Shown: one piece after another, positions 16,327-25,518 of the stretch
How the letters are laid out: each line of letters starts with the position of its first letter
How positions within the stretch are numbered: the first letter of the stretch is position 1
Assembly (NCBI RefSeq): GCF_003864295.1
Contig: NZ_BDQK01000001.1
Span: 310,001-374,000 of the forward strand
Direction of reading: 5' to 3'
Length of the DNA: 64,000 nt
Source: Aphanothece sacrum FPU1
GTDB lineage: Bacteria > Cyanobacteriota > Cyanobacteriia > Cyanobacteriales > Microcystaceae
Translations under genes and position numbers: made by a program
Notes under the pieces: generated by a model
What the model saw: the letters and a program-made list of their open reading frames with translations, nothing else
The model's database searches: none
Told to the model about the DNA's origin: nothing

Positions 16327-17115
16327 TTAACGATGAATAATTAATTGAGCTTGTTGATTAAAACACTTATGATAAACCCCTTCTGTCACCAATATTGCTG
16401 TTATAATATTAGTAAATGCAATCATAAACAGAATTAAAATCTGATAAGAAGCCGCATTAAGGGGGTCAGAACCCGCTAAAACTTGTCCAGTAAACATCCC
16501 AGGTAAACTAACAATTCCCACTACCATCATTTGATTAAGAGTAGGAATTAAACTCAGACGAATCGCTTCTTTACGATAACTAGCGATCGCTTGTGAAGGA
16601 GTTGCACCTAAACAAAGATAGGTTTCCACCTCCAGAGAATTTTGTGAGATCGCACTTGATAGACGTTCCCCTGATAAAGAAGCACTATTCATAGAATTGC
16701 CTAAAATCATGCCAGCTAAGGGGATTAAATATTGGGGAGAATACCAAATTTCGGGCTGAATAATCAAAATTAGGGTGTAACTAAGGGTTAAACCGCTACT
16801 AACGAACAATGACAGCCATATCAAAGGAAATAATCCCTTTAGCTTACCAGTGATGCGGTTTTCCGTCACTTTAGCGGCAATGCTTAACATGATAGCAATG
16901 ATGCCTAAAACGGGTATGGGATGATTTAAGGCAAAAATAGCCGATATAACGTATCCTACCACCAATAATTGCAGCAGCGATCGCCCCGTAGCTGATACTA
17001 ACTGGGTTTCTAATCCTAGTCGTTGCCAACGGGAGAGGGCAACCGCGATCGCCATAATTCCCAAAGACCAACCTAAATCGACTGTATCAAGTTGAATTAC
17101 ACCACCTAACGCCAT
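16327..17115 (-). CDS. fetB: FetB-family iron export ABC permease (UPF0014)
   Basis: A 262-residue protein with about seven membrane helices and family motifs: RSLLQLLVVGY, PLAGMILGNSMN, CLGATPSQA and PTLNQMMVVGIVSLPGMFTGQ. In E. coli FetAB exports iron and protects from oxidative stress. No fetA ATPase is adjacent, so the partner must be elsewhere or the protein works differently. It is 13 bases after the thioredoxin-like gene. Confidence 0.88.
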   Translation of the reverse strand: MALGGVIQLDTVDLGWSLGIMAIAVALSRWQRLGLETQLVSATGRSLLQLLVVGYVISAIFALNHPIPVLGIIAIMLSIAAKVTENRITGKLKGLFPLIWLSLFVSSGLTLSYTLILIIQPEIWYSPQYLIPLAGMILGNSMNSASLSGERLSSAISQNSLEVETYLCLGATPSQAIASYRKEAIRLSLIPTLNQMMVVGIVSLPGMFTGQVLAGSDPLNAASYQILILFMIAFTNIITAILVTEGVYHKCFNQQAQLIIHR

Positions 17116-17128
17116 TTATCTGCCAAGA

Positions 17129-17710
17129 TTAACCATAATAAGGGGGTTCGTTCCCTGGTTTCCATTTAATATTACAACCGATGCTAGGTTTTTGTGCAGA
17201 ATTAATCGATTTTCCGGCTAAAATATTGTCAATAGCTGCCCGTAAATCTCCCCCAGTAACAGGAATATTATTACCAGGACGACTATCATCCAATTGACCG
17301 CGATAGATTAATTGATAGTTAGCATCAAAGAGGAAAAAATCGGGGGTACAAGCAGCCGTATAAGCTTTAGCAACTTCTTGAGTTTCATCATAGCATACAG
17401 GAAAATTAAAGCCCAATTCTTGAGCCATTGCCTTTAAATTAGCGGGAGAATCATCAGGATAGTTAGCTACATCATTGGAACTAATAGCGACCATACCTAA
17501 ACCTTCTTTTGTATAATCTTGTCCCAGTTTAGCTAATTCTTGTTGAACGTGCTTGACAAAGGGACAATGTTGACAAATAAACATGACAAGTAAGGCTTTT
17601 TTGTTCTTAAATATTTCTAAATAAATGAGTTGATTAGATACAACGTCTTCTAAAGAAAAATTAGGAGCTTTAGTTCCTAAAGGTAACATAGTTGAGAGAG
17701 TTCTTGCCAT
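17129..17710 (-). CDS. Thioredoxin-like (AhpC/TSA-fold) protein
   Basis: A 193-residue protein with APNFSLEDV near the start, FICQHCPFVKH (CxxC) at the active site, VAISSNDVANYPDDS and the cis-Pro region ACTPDFFLFD. This is the cytosolic cyanobacterial group annotated as thioredoxin family protein or redoxin; the usual CPxC-like motif is CQHC here. It probably reduces disulfides or peroxides. First gene of a likely operon with fetB and the HpnB-like gene. Confidence 0.85.
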   Translation of the reverse strand: MARTLSTMLPLGTKAPNFSLEDVVSNQLIYLEIFKNKKALLVMFICQHCPFVKHVQQELAKLGQDYTKEGLGMVAISSNDVANYPDDSPANLKAMAQELGFNFPVCYDETQEVAKAYTAACTPDFFLFDANYQLIYRGQLDDSRPGNNIPVTGGDLRAAIDNILAGKSINSAQKPSIGCNIKWKPGNEPPYYG

Positions 17711-17858
17711 GATAGTATCTCCAAAAATTTATATCTTTATAGTTTAACTAAATTTAGTAGAGTTGACGCTGGTGGTCATAAAATAAAGTCAGTCCTCTTA
17801 TAAGCTTTACTTATCACCACAGGTACGGGAGAGCCAATCCCAATTTATAAATTATAAT

Positions 17859-19016
17859 TTATAATTCTTTTAATAATTTATCAACTTTTTCTAATCCTTG
17901 CTTATTATTTCGTTGTTGATAGAGTTGACGAGCTTGCTCTAAATATTTTTTGGCTTCTTGAGTTCTTTTTCGTTCCTTAAAAGCGACAGCTAAATAATAG
18001 TAAGGTTCAGGATTTTGAGGAAGTATTTCAACTAATTCTTTATAAGTAACAATAGCACCCAGATAATCTTTTTGAGCTAATTGAACTCTACCTATTCCTG
18101 CTTGAGCTTCAGGAGAATTTCGGTGTAAATAAGAAGCCCGTCGATAGGTGTTAAGAGCTTGCTCTAAGTTACCTTGTTTTTCTAAAATTCTACCTATTTT
18201 TAATTGTATTTTTAAGTTACTTGGCTCAAGTTGTTCAGCCGCTTTTAAGTGTTGTAAACCTATCTCAAGAGAGCCTTTATTTAAAAAAGCAGACGCTAAC
18301 TGTAAGCGTAATTCGCTATTATTAGGAAATCTTCTAATAGCTTGTTCTAGATACGAAATAGCCTCATCAAGACGTTTTTGTTGAATCAAAGCTGATCCCA
18401 TAATAGAAAAAGCTTCTGCATTATTAGGATCAAGAGCAATGACTCGTTTATAAGCATCTGCAGCCCCTTGATAGTCTTCTTTGCGTAATAAAACCACCCC
18501 AAGTCCGATATAATTCCTAATAGCTTCCGGTTCGAGTTGAATAGCATAATAATAAGCCGCAGCCGCATTAGAATTATCGCCAATATTAGCCAGACTATAA
18601 CCTAACGCATAATAAAAATCTGGATTACTCGGATCGAGAGTGAGAGCTTGTTGATAAGCTTGGACTGCGGCGCGAAAATTACCTTTATAAGCTTGTAAAT
18701 AGCCGATACCAGAGAAAATCCTCGGATTTTGTCCATCTAATAGGGAAGCTTGTTCATAAACGGCCAAAGCATTTTGATAATCTCCTGCATTGACGTATTC
18801 TCGCCCAACACGCAATAATTCTTCAAGTTGTTCATTATTATTAACTTGAGCTAAGAGTACGGGGGAATTAAGTTGAGCCAGGACTGGAGAAACGGAAGAA
18901 ATTAATAATATACTTGTTATCCAGGGTAGTGTTGCTAAGATAAGCACGTTTTGGTACCTGCCTGCGTTTATTCTCAGGGTTTTTAATGTCAATGATCTTA
19001 ACCTAATGTTGTTCAA
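17859..19016 (-). CDS. Exported tetratricopeptide-repeat protein
   Basis: A 385-residue protein with an N-terminal signal/anchor (about residues 22-48) and then at least eight TPR units (NPRIFSGIGYLQAYKGNFRA, NPDFYYALGYSLA, NNAEAFSIMGSALI and others) to the end. TPRs bind partner proteins; this one would act in the periplasm or lumen, or anchored to a membrane. The usual partner is unknown. A repeat-free 150-base spacer separates it from InrS upstream. Confidence 0.87.
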   Translation of the reverse strand: MNNIRLRSLTLKTLRINAGRYQNVLILATLPWITSILLISSVSPVLAQLNSPVLLAQVNNNEQLEELLRVGREYVNAGDYQNALAVYEQASLLDGQNPRIFSGIGYLQAYKGNFRAAVQAYQQALTLDPSNPDFYYALGYSLANIGDNSNAAAAYYYAIQLEPEAIRNYIGLGVVLLRKEDYQGAADAYKRVIALDPNNAEAFSIMGSALIQQKRLDEAISYLEQAIRRFPNNSELRLQLASAFLNKGSLEIGLQHLKAAEQLEPSNLKIQLKIGRILEKQGNLEQALNTYRRASYLHRNSPEAQAGIGRVQLAQKDYLGAIVTYKELVEILPQNPEPYYYLAVAFKERKRTQEAKKYLEQARQLYQQRNNKQGLEKVDKLLKEL

Positions 19017-19162
19017 TAATGCTGCACAAATGTTAAAAAAACTCCCGCAGGAATCTTAAGGATTTTCCAACAGTTACGCTAAAACTCAATATAGTTAGCC
19101 ATAATTAACTAAATTTCACTATATTGACCATTAAGTTTAATAGTAGGAATTAAATTAATTAT

Positions 19163-19546
19163 TTAAGGTAAAAAACGATCTAAAGCTGCTTTTAATTGCT
19201 CCAATTCTTCCTCAATATTACCTTCTTTGGCAGCACGAGCAACACACTCATTCAAATGCTCATCTAAAATTAATCGAGATACCCTATCAATGGCCCCTCT
19301 TACTGCTGCTAATTGTATCAAAACTTCAGGACAAGGACGACTTTCTGTTACCATAGATTTAATGCCTCGAATATGGCCTTCAATGCGAGAAAGACGGTTA
19401 ATAACTTGCTTTAATGAAGCTTGACTGTGAACGTGACTATGACTATTATTATGATCATGAGTATGAGTCCCTGACGTTTCAGAAGATGTAGTAATAGTAG
19501 TAGGATGGAATTGATTATTAGTCAATGGTTTTACATTTAACCTCAA
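19163..19546 (-). CDS. inrS: InrS-type nickel-responsive repressor (CsoR/RcnR family)
   Basis: A 127-residue protein with a His-rich N-terminus (HTHDHNNSHSHVH, residues 28-40) and the CsoR fold VINRLSRIEGHIRGI. The metal ligands C72, H97 and C101 have exactly the spacing of InrS from Synechocystis (C53, H78, C82), and H40 lines up with the extra His21 of InrS. InrS represses nickel export genes until Ni(II) binds. No nrsD-like exporter is adjacent. Nickel control is relevant because the window also encodes a [NiFe] hydrogenase. Confidence 0.85.
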   Translation of the reverse strand: MRLNVKPLTNNQFHPTTITTSSETSGTHTHDHNNSHSHVHSQASLKQVINRLSRIEGHIRGIKSMVTESRPCPEVLIQLAAVRGAIDRVSRLILDEHLNECVARAAKEGNIEEELEQLKAALDRFLP

Positions 19547-19606
19547 GAGATGACAGTTATAGTGAACTAACTTTTCTTTGATATAACTTTAACAAAGATA
19601 CTACCT

Positions 19607-19634
19607 GTAGAGGCAATTCATGAATTGCCCCTAC
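19607..19634. repeat. GTAGAGGCAATTCATGAATTGCCCCTAC palindrome family
   Basis: Near-perfect palindrome with arms GTAGAGGCAATTC / GAATTGCCCCTAC. A related copy, GTAGAGTCAATTCATAAATTGACCC, is at 19810-19835. No gene is seen in 19547-19927 apart from these. Confidence 0.8.
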
Positions 19635-19927
19635 AAAAATCAATACTTTTTAGAGGACTTGCATAAGTCATCTCTTAGTCTGACATATTTTTTAGTATCA
19701 ACTGTAACAAATTACGAATATATTTTTTTACTTAATCATTATCCCACAATAAAAAGAGCTGTGCTAAATTTAATACGGCTAATTCAGAACTTACGCAGTA
19801 GCAATACCTGTAGAGTCAATTCATAAATTGACCCTGGAAAAATACTCAATTTCTGGAGTCTTTGTTTAAGTCCTATGATTCAAAGATAGCCGATCTAAAA
19901 TTTAAAAGCAACCCTGTTCAAACAAAA

Positions 19928-21004
19928 ATGAAACCAAACTGGAAAACTGACGAATTAGTTCAATATGCACCGTATAACGATTATCAACAAGATTTAAGAA
20001 AAATAGGTTTAAATCCTAACTTTTGGTATCCCGTTGCTCAATCACAAGAACTCAAAAAAGATAAACCTCATGGGGTTACATTTGGGGGGGAACCCATTGT
20101 TTTAGTTAGGACTAAATCTGAGCAAGTTTTTGCTATTGAAGACCGTTGCGCTCATCGACAAATACCTTTAAGTATGGGGGTTATGTGTGGCTCTAAATTA
20201 AAATGTACTTATCATGGATGGCTCTATGATGAGACAGGAAAATTAACAGGAGTTCCCTATTTACCGGAAGATACACCTATTCCCAAAGGAGTTAAAAGTT
20301 ATCTTTGTCGAGAAGCTTATGGACATATTTTTGTCTTTCCTGGTAAAGCAGAATTAGCGCAAACTGTCCCATTTCCTGATGTACAAATTAATGAAAATGA
20401 CTATAAAACGATGTATTTTTCCCGTCGGGTTAATTGTCATTATTCCTTTTTATTGGAAAATTTAATGGATATGAACCATCAATTTTTACATCGAAGATTA
20501 ATGGGAAAAGTTAAACCTAGTTTGATTGAGAATTCTAAAGGAGAAAATTGGGTAGAAGCTAAGTATAAATTTAGTGGAGAACCTCATCCTACCGCGAATC
20601 TTGTTTTAGCGGCCGGACGAGATAAAAAGGAAACAGTAACTGATTTTGATATCATGACAATTCGCACTGAATATCCTTATCAAACTTTGACAGTTTGTGG
20701 TCCTAATTCTGATTCTCCTGTGTTAAAACTTTGGGTTTATTATATTCCCGTAGATAAGGAACAAAAAATTAATCATAGTTTTGGAATGTTGATGATTCGT
20801 CGTCCTAAAATTCCCGGACTATTAACTCTTTTATGGCCCTTAATGCGTTATTTTACCGGAGAAATTTTTGCTGAAGATAAAATGATAGTAGAAACAGAAC
20901 AAAAAGCTTATGATCTACAAGGAACAGACTGGAATCAAGAGATTTTTCCTTTACTTTTGGATGTGCGAGAATTGTTGAAAAAAAAAGGAATTCCTCTTAA
21001 TTAA
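19928..21004 (+). CDS. Rieske-type aromatic-ring-hydroxylating oxygenase
   Basis: I start at the ATG at 19928 (MKPNWKTDELVQYAPYNDYQ), giving 358 residues. The N-terminal half has the Rieske cluster CAHRQIPLSMG...CTYHGW (CxH, CxxH); the C-terminal half has the mononuclear iron site ENLMDMNHQFLHRRL (Asp, two His). This fold is used in chlorophyllide a oxygenase, pheophorbide a oxygenase and similar cyanobacterial oxygenases; the substrate is not identifiable here. The protein is soluble and stands alone; there is no adjacent reductase. Confidence 0.85.
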   Translation: MKPNWKTDELVQYAPYNDYQQDLRKIGLNPNFWYPVAQSQELKKDKPHGVTFGGEPIVLVRTKSEQVFAIEDRCAHRQIPLSMGVMCGSKLKCTYHGWLYDETGKLTGVPYLPEDTPIPKGVKSYLCREAYGHIFVFPGKAELAQTVPFPDVQINENDYKTMYFSRRVNCHYSFLLENLMDMNHQFLHRRLMGKVKPSLIENSKGENWVEAKYKFSGEPHPTANLVLAAGRDKKETVTDFDIMTIRTEYPYQTLTVCGPNSDSPVLKLWVYYIPVDKEQKINHSFGMLMIRRPKIPGLLTLLWPLMRYFTGEIFAEDKMIVETEQKAYDLQGTDWNQEIFPLLLDVRELLKKKGIPLN

Positions 21005-21023
21005 TACCATATAATTATGAGCT

Positions 21024-21163
21024 GTAGGGGCATGGCGTTGATAAGATTTTGGGAGAACAAAAAATTGAGTAATGCCATGCCCATATTCAATTTTCAAGAC
21101 TTTTGAGCATGGCTTTAATTAATATTCTGGTTAAATAACAAAATACTAATGCCATGCCCCTAC
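21024..21163. repeat. GTAGGGGCATGGC palindromic repeat, long form
   Basis: Arms GTAGGGGCATGGC and GCCATGCCCCTAC enclose about 115 AT-rich bases including two inner ATGCCATGCCC/GAGCATGGC pieces, apparently a nested double copy of the family seen at 6677. Confidence 0.75.
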
Positions 21164-21168
21164 AAAAA

Positions 21169-22707
21169 TTAATGGAGAAAATGACGAATTCCTGTTAAAA
21201 CCATCACTAATCCTAATTCATTAGCAGCCGCAATTGAATCTTTATCTTTTAATGAGCCTCCAGGTTGTACAATGGCTTCAATTCCTGCTGCTGCTGCGGT
21301 GCGTACAGAGTCATCAAAGGGGAAAAAACCATCACTAGCAAGATATCCTCCTTTTACGGTTTCTCCTGCTTGTTCTAAGGCAATTTTAACGGAACCTACC
21401 CGATTCATTTGACCCGCTCCTATCCCTAAAGTAGTAAGATTTTTAGTCACCACAATTGCATTAGATTTAACGTGCTTAGTCACCTTCCAAGCAAACAATA
21501 ATTCGGCTAATTGTTCAGGAATAGGTTGTTTTTCTGTGACAATTTTCCAACTATCAACAGTATCTACAACATCATCAGAATCTTGCACTAATAAACCTCC
21601 TGCAATCACCTTAACGGTTTGAGATGGCCCACTGTTTAAATTCGGTAATATTAACACTCTGACTTTAGATTTAGTATTGAGAATTTGTTGCGCTTCTTCA
21701 CTACATCCAGGAGTAACAATACATTCTAAAAAAGTATTAGTTAATAATTTAGCTGTGTCTCCATCTAATGGTTGATTTAAGACAACAATTCCCCCAAATG
21801 CTGAAATAGAATCCGCATTAAAGGCTTTTTCATAAGCATTTGCTAGAGTGTTTCCTAATGCAACCCCACAAGGATTTGTATGTTTAAGAATAGCAACTGC
21901 TGGTTTATTTGGGTCAAATTCAGCAATAATTCGTCGTGCTGCTTCTAAATCTACTAAGTTATTATAACTGAGTTCTTTTCCTTGTAATTGAGTTGCTGCT
22001 GCCCATCCTGATGCTTGAGTTCCTGTTTGATACCAAGTCGCACTTTGATGAGGATTTTCTCCATAACGTAGAGATTGAAATTCCGTTCCTGAAACAGTAA
22101 AACGGGAGGGTAAATCATCAGATAAACTAGCAAAATAATTAGTGATCGCCCCATCGTAAGCATGAGTTAATCCAAAAGTTTCACCCGCCATTTTTTGCCG
22201 AAAACTGAGAGAAGATTCACCATTATTTTTTTGTAATTCTTGTAAATAAGTTTCATAATATTTAGGATTAGATAAAACGGTGACATGAGCAAAATTTTTT
22301 GCAGAAGCACGTAATAAGGTAGGGCCGCCAATATCAATTTGCTCAATAGCTTCAGCTACAGTAACATTAGGATTAGCAATTGTTTGCTCAAAAGGATAAA
22401 GATTAACCACAACTAAATCAATAGGACGAATATGATTTGCTTCCATTTCTTCCCCATCTTGAGGAACATTTCTCCGTCCTAAAATACCTCCATGAATTCG
22501 AGGATGAAGGGTTTTAACTCGTCCACCTAAAATTTCTGGTGAACCTGTATACTCGCTTACTTTAGTAACAGTTAATCCCGCTTCTTTTAAGATTTTAGCT
22601 GTTCCCCCACTACTGATCAACTCAAAGTCAAATTCTTTGACCAACTGTTGAGCTAAATCGATAATTCCTGTTTTGTCTGATACGCTCAGTAGTGCTAAAC
22701 GTCCCAT
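21169..22707 (-). CDS. purH: PurH: AICAR transformylase / IMP cyclohydrolase
   Basis: A 512-residue protein with the IMP cyclohydrolase domain first (LALLSVSDKTGI, SSGGTAKILKEAG, GGRVKTLHPRIHGGIL) and the transformylase domain after about residue 200 (RYGENPHQSATWY, AVAILKHTNPCGVA, SFGGIVVLN-like SAFGGIVVLN). It catalyses the last two steps of purine synthesis. Length is full. It is monocistronic; the stop lies 5 bases after the palindromic repeat. Confidence 0.97.
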   Translation of the reverse strand: MGRLALLSVSDKTGIIDLAQQLVKEFDFELISSGGTAKILKEAGLTVTKVSEYTGSPEILGGRVKTLHPRIHGGILGRRNVPQDGEEMEANHIRPIDLVVVNLYPFEQTIANPNVTVAEAIEQIDIGGPTLLRASAKNFAHVTVLSNPKYYETYLQELQKNNGESSLSFRQKMAGETFGLTHAYDGAITNYFASLSDDLPSRFTVSGTEFQSLRYGENPHQSATWYQTGTQASGWAAATQLQGKELSYNNLVDLEAARRIIAEFDPNKPAVAILKHTNPCGVALGNTLANAYEKAFNADSISAFGGIVVLNQPLDGDTAKLLTNTFLECIVTPGCSEEAQQILNTKSKVRVLILPNLNSGPSQTVKVIAGGLLVQDSDDVVDTVDSWKIVTEKQPIPEQLAELLFAWKVTKHVKSNAIVVTKNLTTLGIGAGQMNRVGSVKIALEQAGETVKGGYLASDGFFPFDDSVRTAAAAGIEAIVQPGGSLKDKDSIAAANELGLVMVLTGIRHFLH

Positions 22708-22948
22708 GAATTTTTAATCTCCCTACATTAACCTTGACTTAGTTATTATCTCATTGGGACTAAGGTTAAGGGTCTTATTTTATAATCAAATTAGAATTGA
22801 CTAATCATCAAACCAGGGAGTTAGGAAGTTTCCTATGTCATAGATTTTTTTTTTCGCTTCTTGCTTCAATCTTGATATTTTTTGATTTCCACAGACCTAA
22901 ACCAAACAAAACCAACAGCAATAATTCCAACAATACTAATACTTAAAA

Positions 22949-23578
22949 TTATTTTTTTACTTCTAATTTAGGTTTACGAGACTCACGCCATACAGAAATA
23001 ATAATCCACCCTAACACTAAAACTAAAGCTACAATACTAAATTGAGCGACCCAGGTTACTAATTGATGTAACGGAATAATACGGCCCACAAAAAAAGAAA
23101 GCGTCACCACAATAGTTGCCCAAACCGTTGCACCACCCAAATTACACCCTAAAAATTGACCATAGGGCATTTGAGCAATACCAGCCATCGGCCCGGCAAA
23201 AATCCGTAATAAGGCGACAAACCGACCAAAAAATACTGCTCTAGCGGCATTTTGACTGAACTGCGCCCTTGCTTCCTCTAATTTGAGTTGAGGAATTTTA
23301 AACAAACGGCCTAACCGTAATAATAATGCCCATCCTCCCAACCTACCAATCCAATAGCCAAAATTATCCCCTAGAACTGCCCCCGCGATCGCAGAACCTA
23401 ACACAACCCAATAATTTAATTCCCCGCTACCGGCGAGAAAACCGCCTACAATGGTTATAGTTTCCCCAGGCAGAGGAATTCCGGTATTCTCTAAAGCAAT
23501 GCCGATAAATACCGCCCAGTAGCCATATTGACGTGCAATTTCCTGAAGATTGTCTAGTGATAGAAGTTCCACAGACAT
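22949..23578 (-). CDS. DedA-family membrane protein
   Basis: A 209-residue protein with the DedA pattern: EIARQYGYWAVFIGIALENTGIPLPGET, LGDNFGYWIGRLGG, FFGRFVALLRIFAGPMAG and 5-6 membrane helices. The family flips or transports phospholipids and undecaprenyl phosphate and is linked to membrane homeostasis (UptA-like activity is known for some). Basic C-terminal tail (ESRKPKLEVKK). The 240 bases downstream (22708-22948) carry no complete gene, only a short hydrophobic ORF without start codon. Confidence 0.88.
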   Translation of the reverse strand: MSVELLSLDNLQEIARQYGYWAVFIGIALENTGIPLPGETITIVGGFLAGSGELNYWVVLGSAIAGAVLGDNFGYWIGRLGGWALLLRLGRLFKIPQLKLEEARAQFSQNAARAVFFGRFVALLRIFAGPMAGIAQMPYGQFLGCNLGGATVWATIVVTLSFFVGRIIPLHQLVTWVAQFSIVALVLVLGWIIISVWRESRKPKLEVKK

Positions 23579-23681
23579 TTCGCCTAAGCTTATACATTGG
23601 TTTACTTTCCTTTCTTATCTTGACGCATATCAGGAAATCGTGTCAATTTAGATACCCAAAAAAGTTATGCTAGATGACCTA

Positions 23682-23930
23682 TCAAGTAGGAACAAGTTCA
23701 CCAGGGCGTAATTTAAGCCATTTTCCGGTTTCTTCTAAGAAACTCTCACAACCAACCACATCCCATTCCATTTCGATATAATCTTCTTTAGGACGTATAT
23801 TAACGTTAATGCTGGGTTCTGTTGGCTCAAAATCAGGGCTATCGGTTAAATGGGGTTGTTGGTGCTGCTGTTCGACTGCATGATAAGTAATACAGCGATT
23901 AACGTAGTGGCAGTTCACACAAATACACAT
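23682..23930 (-). CDS. ycf34: Ycf34-family Fe-S protein
   Basis: An 82-residue protein starting MCICVNCHYVNRCITYHAVE, with four cysteines in the first 13 residues. This is the Ycf34 family, conserved in cyanobacteria and red-algal plastids. In Synechocystis it is reported to bind an Fe-S cluster and to affect photosynthetic electron transport. The conserved PNVNIRP-like and DVVGCESF patches are present. It is divergent from cca by 88 bases. Confidence 0.85.
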   Translation of the reverse strand: MCICVNCHYVNRCITYHAVEQQHQQPHLTDSPDFEPTEPSINVNIRPKEDYIEMEWDVVGCESFLEETGKWLKLRPGELVPT

Positions 23931-24018
23931 ACGTTTTTCCTCAATCGATCTTTACTTGTTAATCTAACGCAAGAAAAGGATATTTGTCTAATTTGATCAG
24001 GTTTATTTTTGTTAATTA

Positions 24019-25320
24019 ATGACTACTCTGCAAAATACTGTAATTAATTTATCTCCCGACTCTCTACCTTTTAGTTTAGATTGGTTATCGCCACAAGCTT
24101 GTTTAGTGGGAGGTGCTGTACGAGATGCCCTACTTCAGTGTCATAGACCTTATCTAGATTTAGATTTTGTTTTACCTAAATTAGCCATTGATACCGCACG
24201 AAATATGGCTAAACATTATCAAGCGGGATTTGTTGTTTTAGATGCTGATAGACATATTGCTAGGGTTATTTTTAAGCAAGGAACTGTAGATTTTGCTCAA
24301 CAAGAGGGGGAAACTTTAGAAAAAGATTTACAAAGACGGGATTTTACTATTAATGCGATCGCTTATAATTTTCATGAGCAAAAATTAATTGATCCCTTAC
24401 AAGGTTTAAGAGATCTTGAACAAGGTATTTTGAGAATGGTATCTCCTAAAAACTTGCAAGATGATCCCTTAAGATTATTAAGAGCTTATCGTCAAGGAGC
24501 GCAATTAAATTTTACTATTGAACCGAAAACAAGGGAAACAATTCAACAATTAGCCCCTTTAATTCATCGAGTTGCTGCTGAAAGAGTTCAATCTGAATTA
24601 GGCTATTTATTAGGGAATATTCAGGGTACTAAGTGGTTAATAGAAGTTGCTCATGATGGTTTACTTAAATCTTGGTTTAACCAGTTAACAGAAGATAAGT
24701 TACAGCAACTTGTACAAATAGATAAGGCGATCCAATTTTTAAGAGAAAGTCTAGGTCAAGATGATTTTAAGCAACTATTTGACTATTCTTTAGATAATTA
24801 TCAATATTATACTGAAACGATCCAAAGAGCAAAACTTGCTTGTTTAGTGTCTAATGATCCTCAAAAAGCGGAATTAGAATTAATAAATTTAAAATATTCT
24901 CGTGGGGATATTCGAGCAGTTACTAAAGCTTTAACTTATTTACCTCAATTGCAAGAAAGTTCAGGAAAAATGAGTCTAAGGAACTTATATTTTTTGTTTT
25001 TAGGAGTAGGAAATGTCTTTCCGGTGATGGCTATTTTAGCTTTAGCAATGGGGATAAATTCCCTTAATATTATTGAGTTAATCTATCGTTATCTTGATCC
25101 GAAAGATCAAGTTGCTCATCCTCATCCTTTGGTTAATGGTAATGATTTAATTAACAATCTACAGATGAAACCTAGTCGGAAAATTGGTCAGTTATTAACT
25201 GAAATTCAAATCGCCCATATTGAAGGTAAAATTTCAACAGTAGAAGAAGCCTTACAGTTTGCTCAATGTTATACCAAAACATCAAAAAATAATGATGATG
25301 TTGATGATATTATCGAATAA
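24019..25320 (+). CDS. cca: CCA tRNA nucleotidyltransferase / poly(A) polymerase family
   Basis: A 433-residue class II nucleotidyltransferase: CLVGGAVRDALL, DLDFVLP (catalytic Asp pair), RRDFTINAIAYN and DPLRLLRAYRQGAQL. It adds or repairs CCA ends, needed here because the tRNA-Gln in this window lacks an encoded CCA. The C-terminal half is the less conserved body and tail domains. It may be a split-function version (CC- or A-adding), which sequence alone does not settle. Confidence 0.9.
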   Translation: MTTLQNTVINLSPDSLPFSLDWLSPQACLVGGAVRDALLQCHRPYLDLDFVLPKLAIDTARNMAKHYQAGFVVLDADRHIARVIFKQGTVDFAQQEGETLEKDLQRRDFTINAIAYNFHEQKLIDPLQGLRDLEQGILRMVSPKNLQDDPLRLLRAYRQGAQLNFTIEPKTRETIQQLAPLIHRVAAERVQSELGYLLGNIQGTKWLIEVAHDGLLKSWFNQLTEDKLQQLVQIDKAIQFLRESLGQDDFKQLFDYSLDNYQYYTETIQRAKLACLVSNDPQKAELELINLKYSRGDIRAVTKALTYLPQLQESSGKMSLRNLYFLFLGVGNVFPVMAILALAMGINSLNIIELIYRYLDPKDQVAHPHPLVNGNDLINNLQMKPSRKIGQLLTEIQIAHIEGKISTVEEALQFAQCYTKTSKNNDDVDDIIE

Positions 25321-25457
25321 CTTCAATCAAAGTTCCTATCTTTAAATTATTCCAAGTTTTATCAGTAGTAATAGCAATCATTTTCAGATTCTTGGCGACG
25401 TTCTTTAATTAATTCCGTAGCTAAAGATCGATTTCCACTATATAAATCATGAAAAAA
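25310..25457 (-). pseudogene. VapBC-like toxin-antitoxin remnant
   Basis: On the minus strand the region reads YSGNRSLATELIKERRQES, typical of a VapB/Phd-type antitoxin C-terminus, then within a few codons a second frame MIAITTDKTWNNLKIGTL...EVIR-stop (25381-25310), typical of the last residues of a PIN toxin. The middle of both genes is missing, so this looks like a fused deletion product. It overlaps the 3' end of cca tail to tail. Confidence 0.4.
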
Positions 25458-25518
25458 GGAGAGAAACAAAATTTTCCTCTCCTAATTAATGTTTTATAGT
25501 TCTATTCAGGAATTGATT

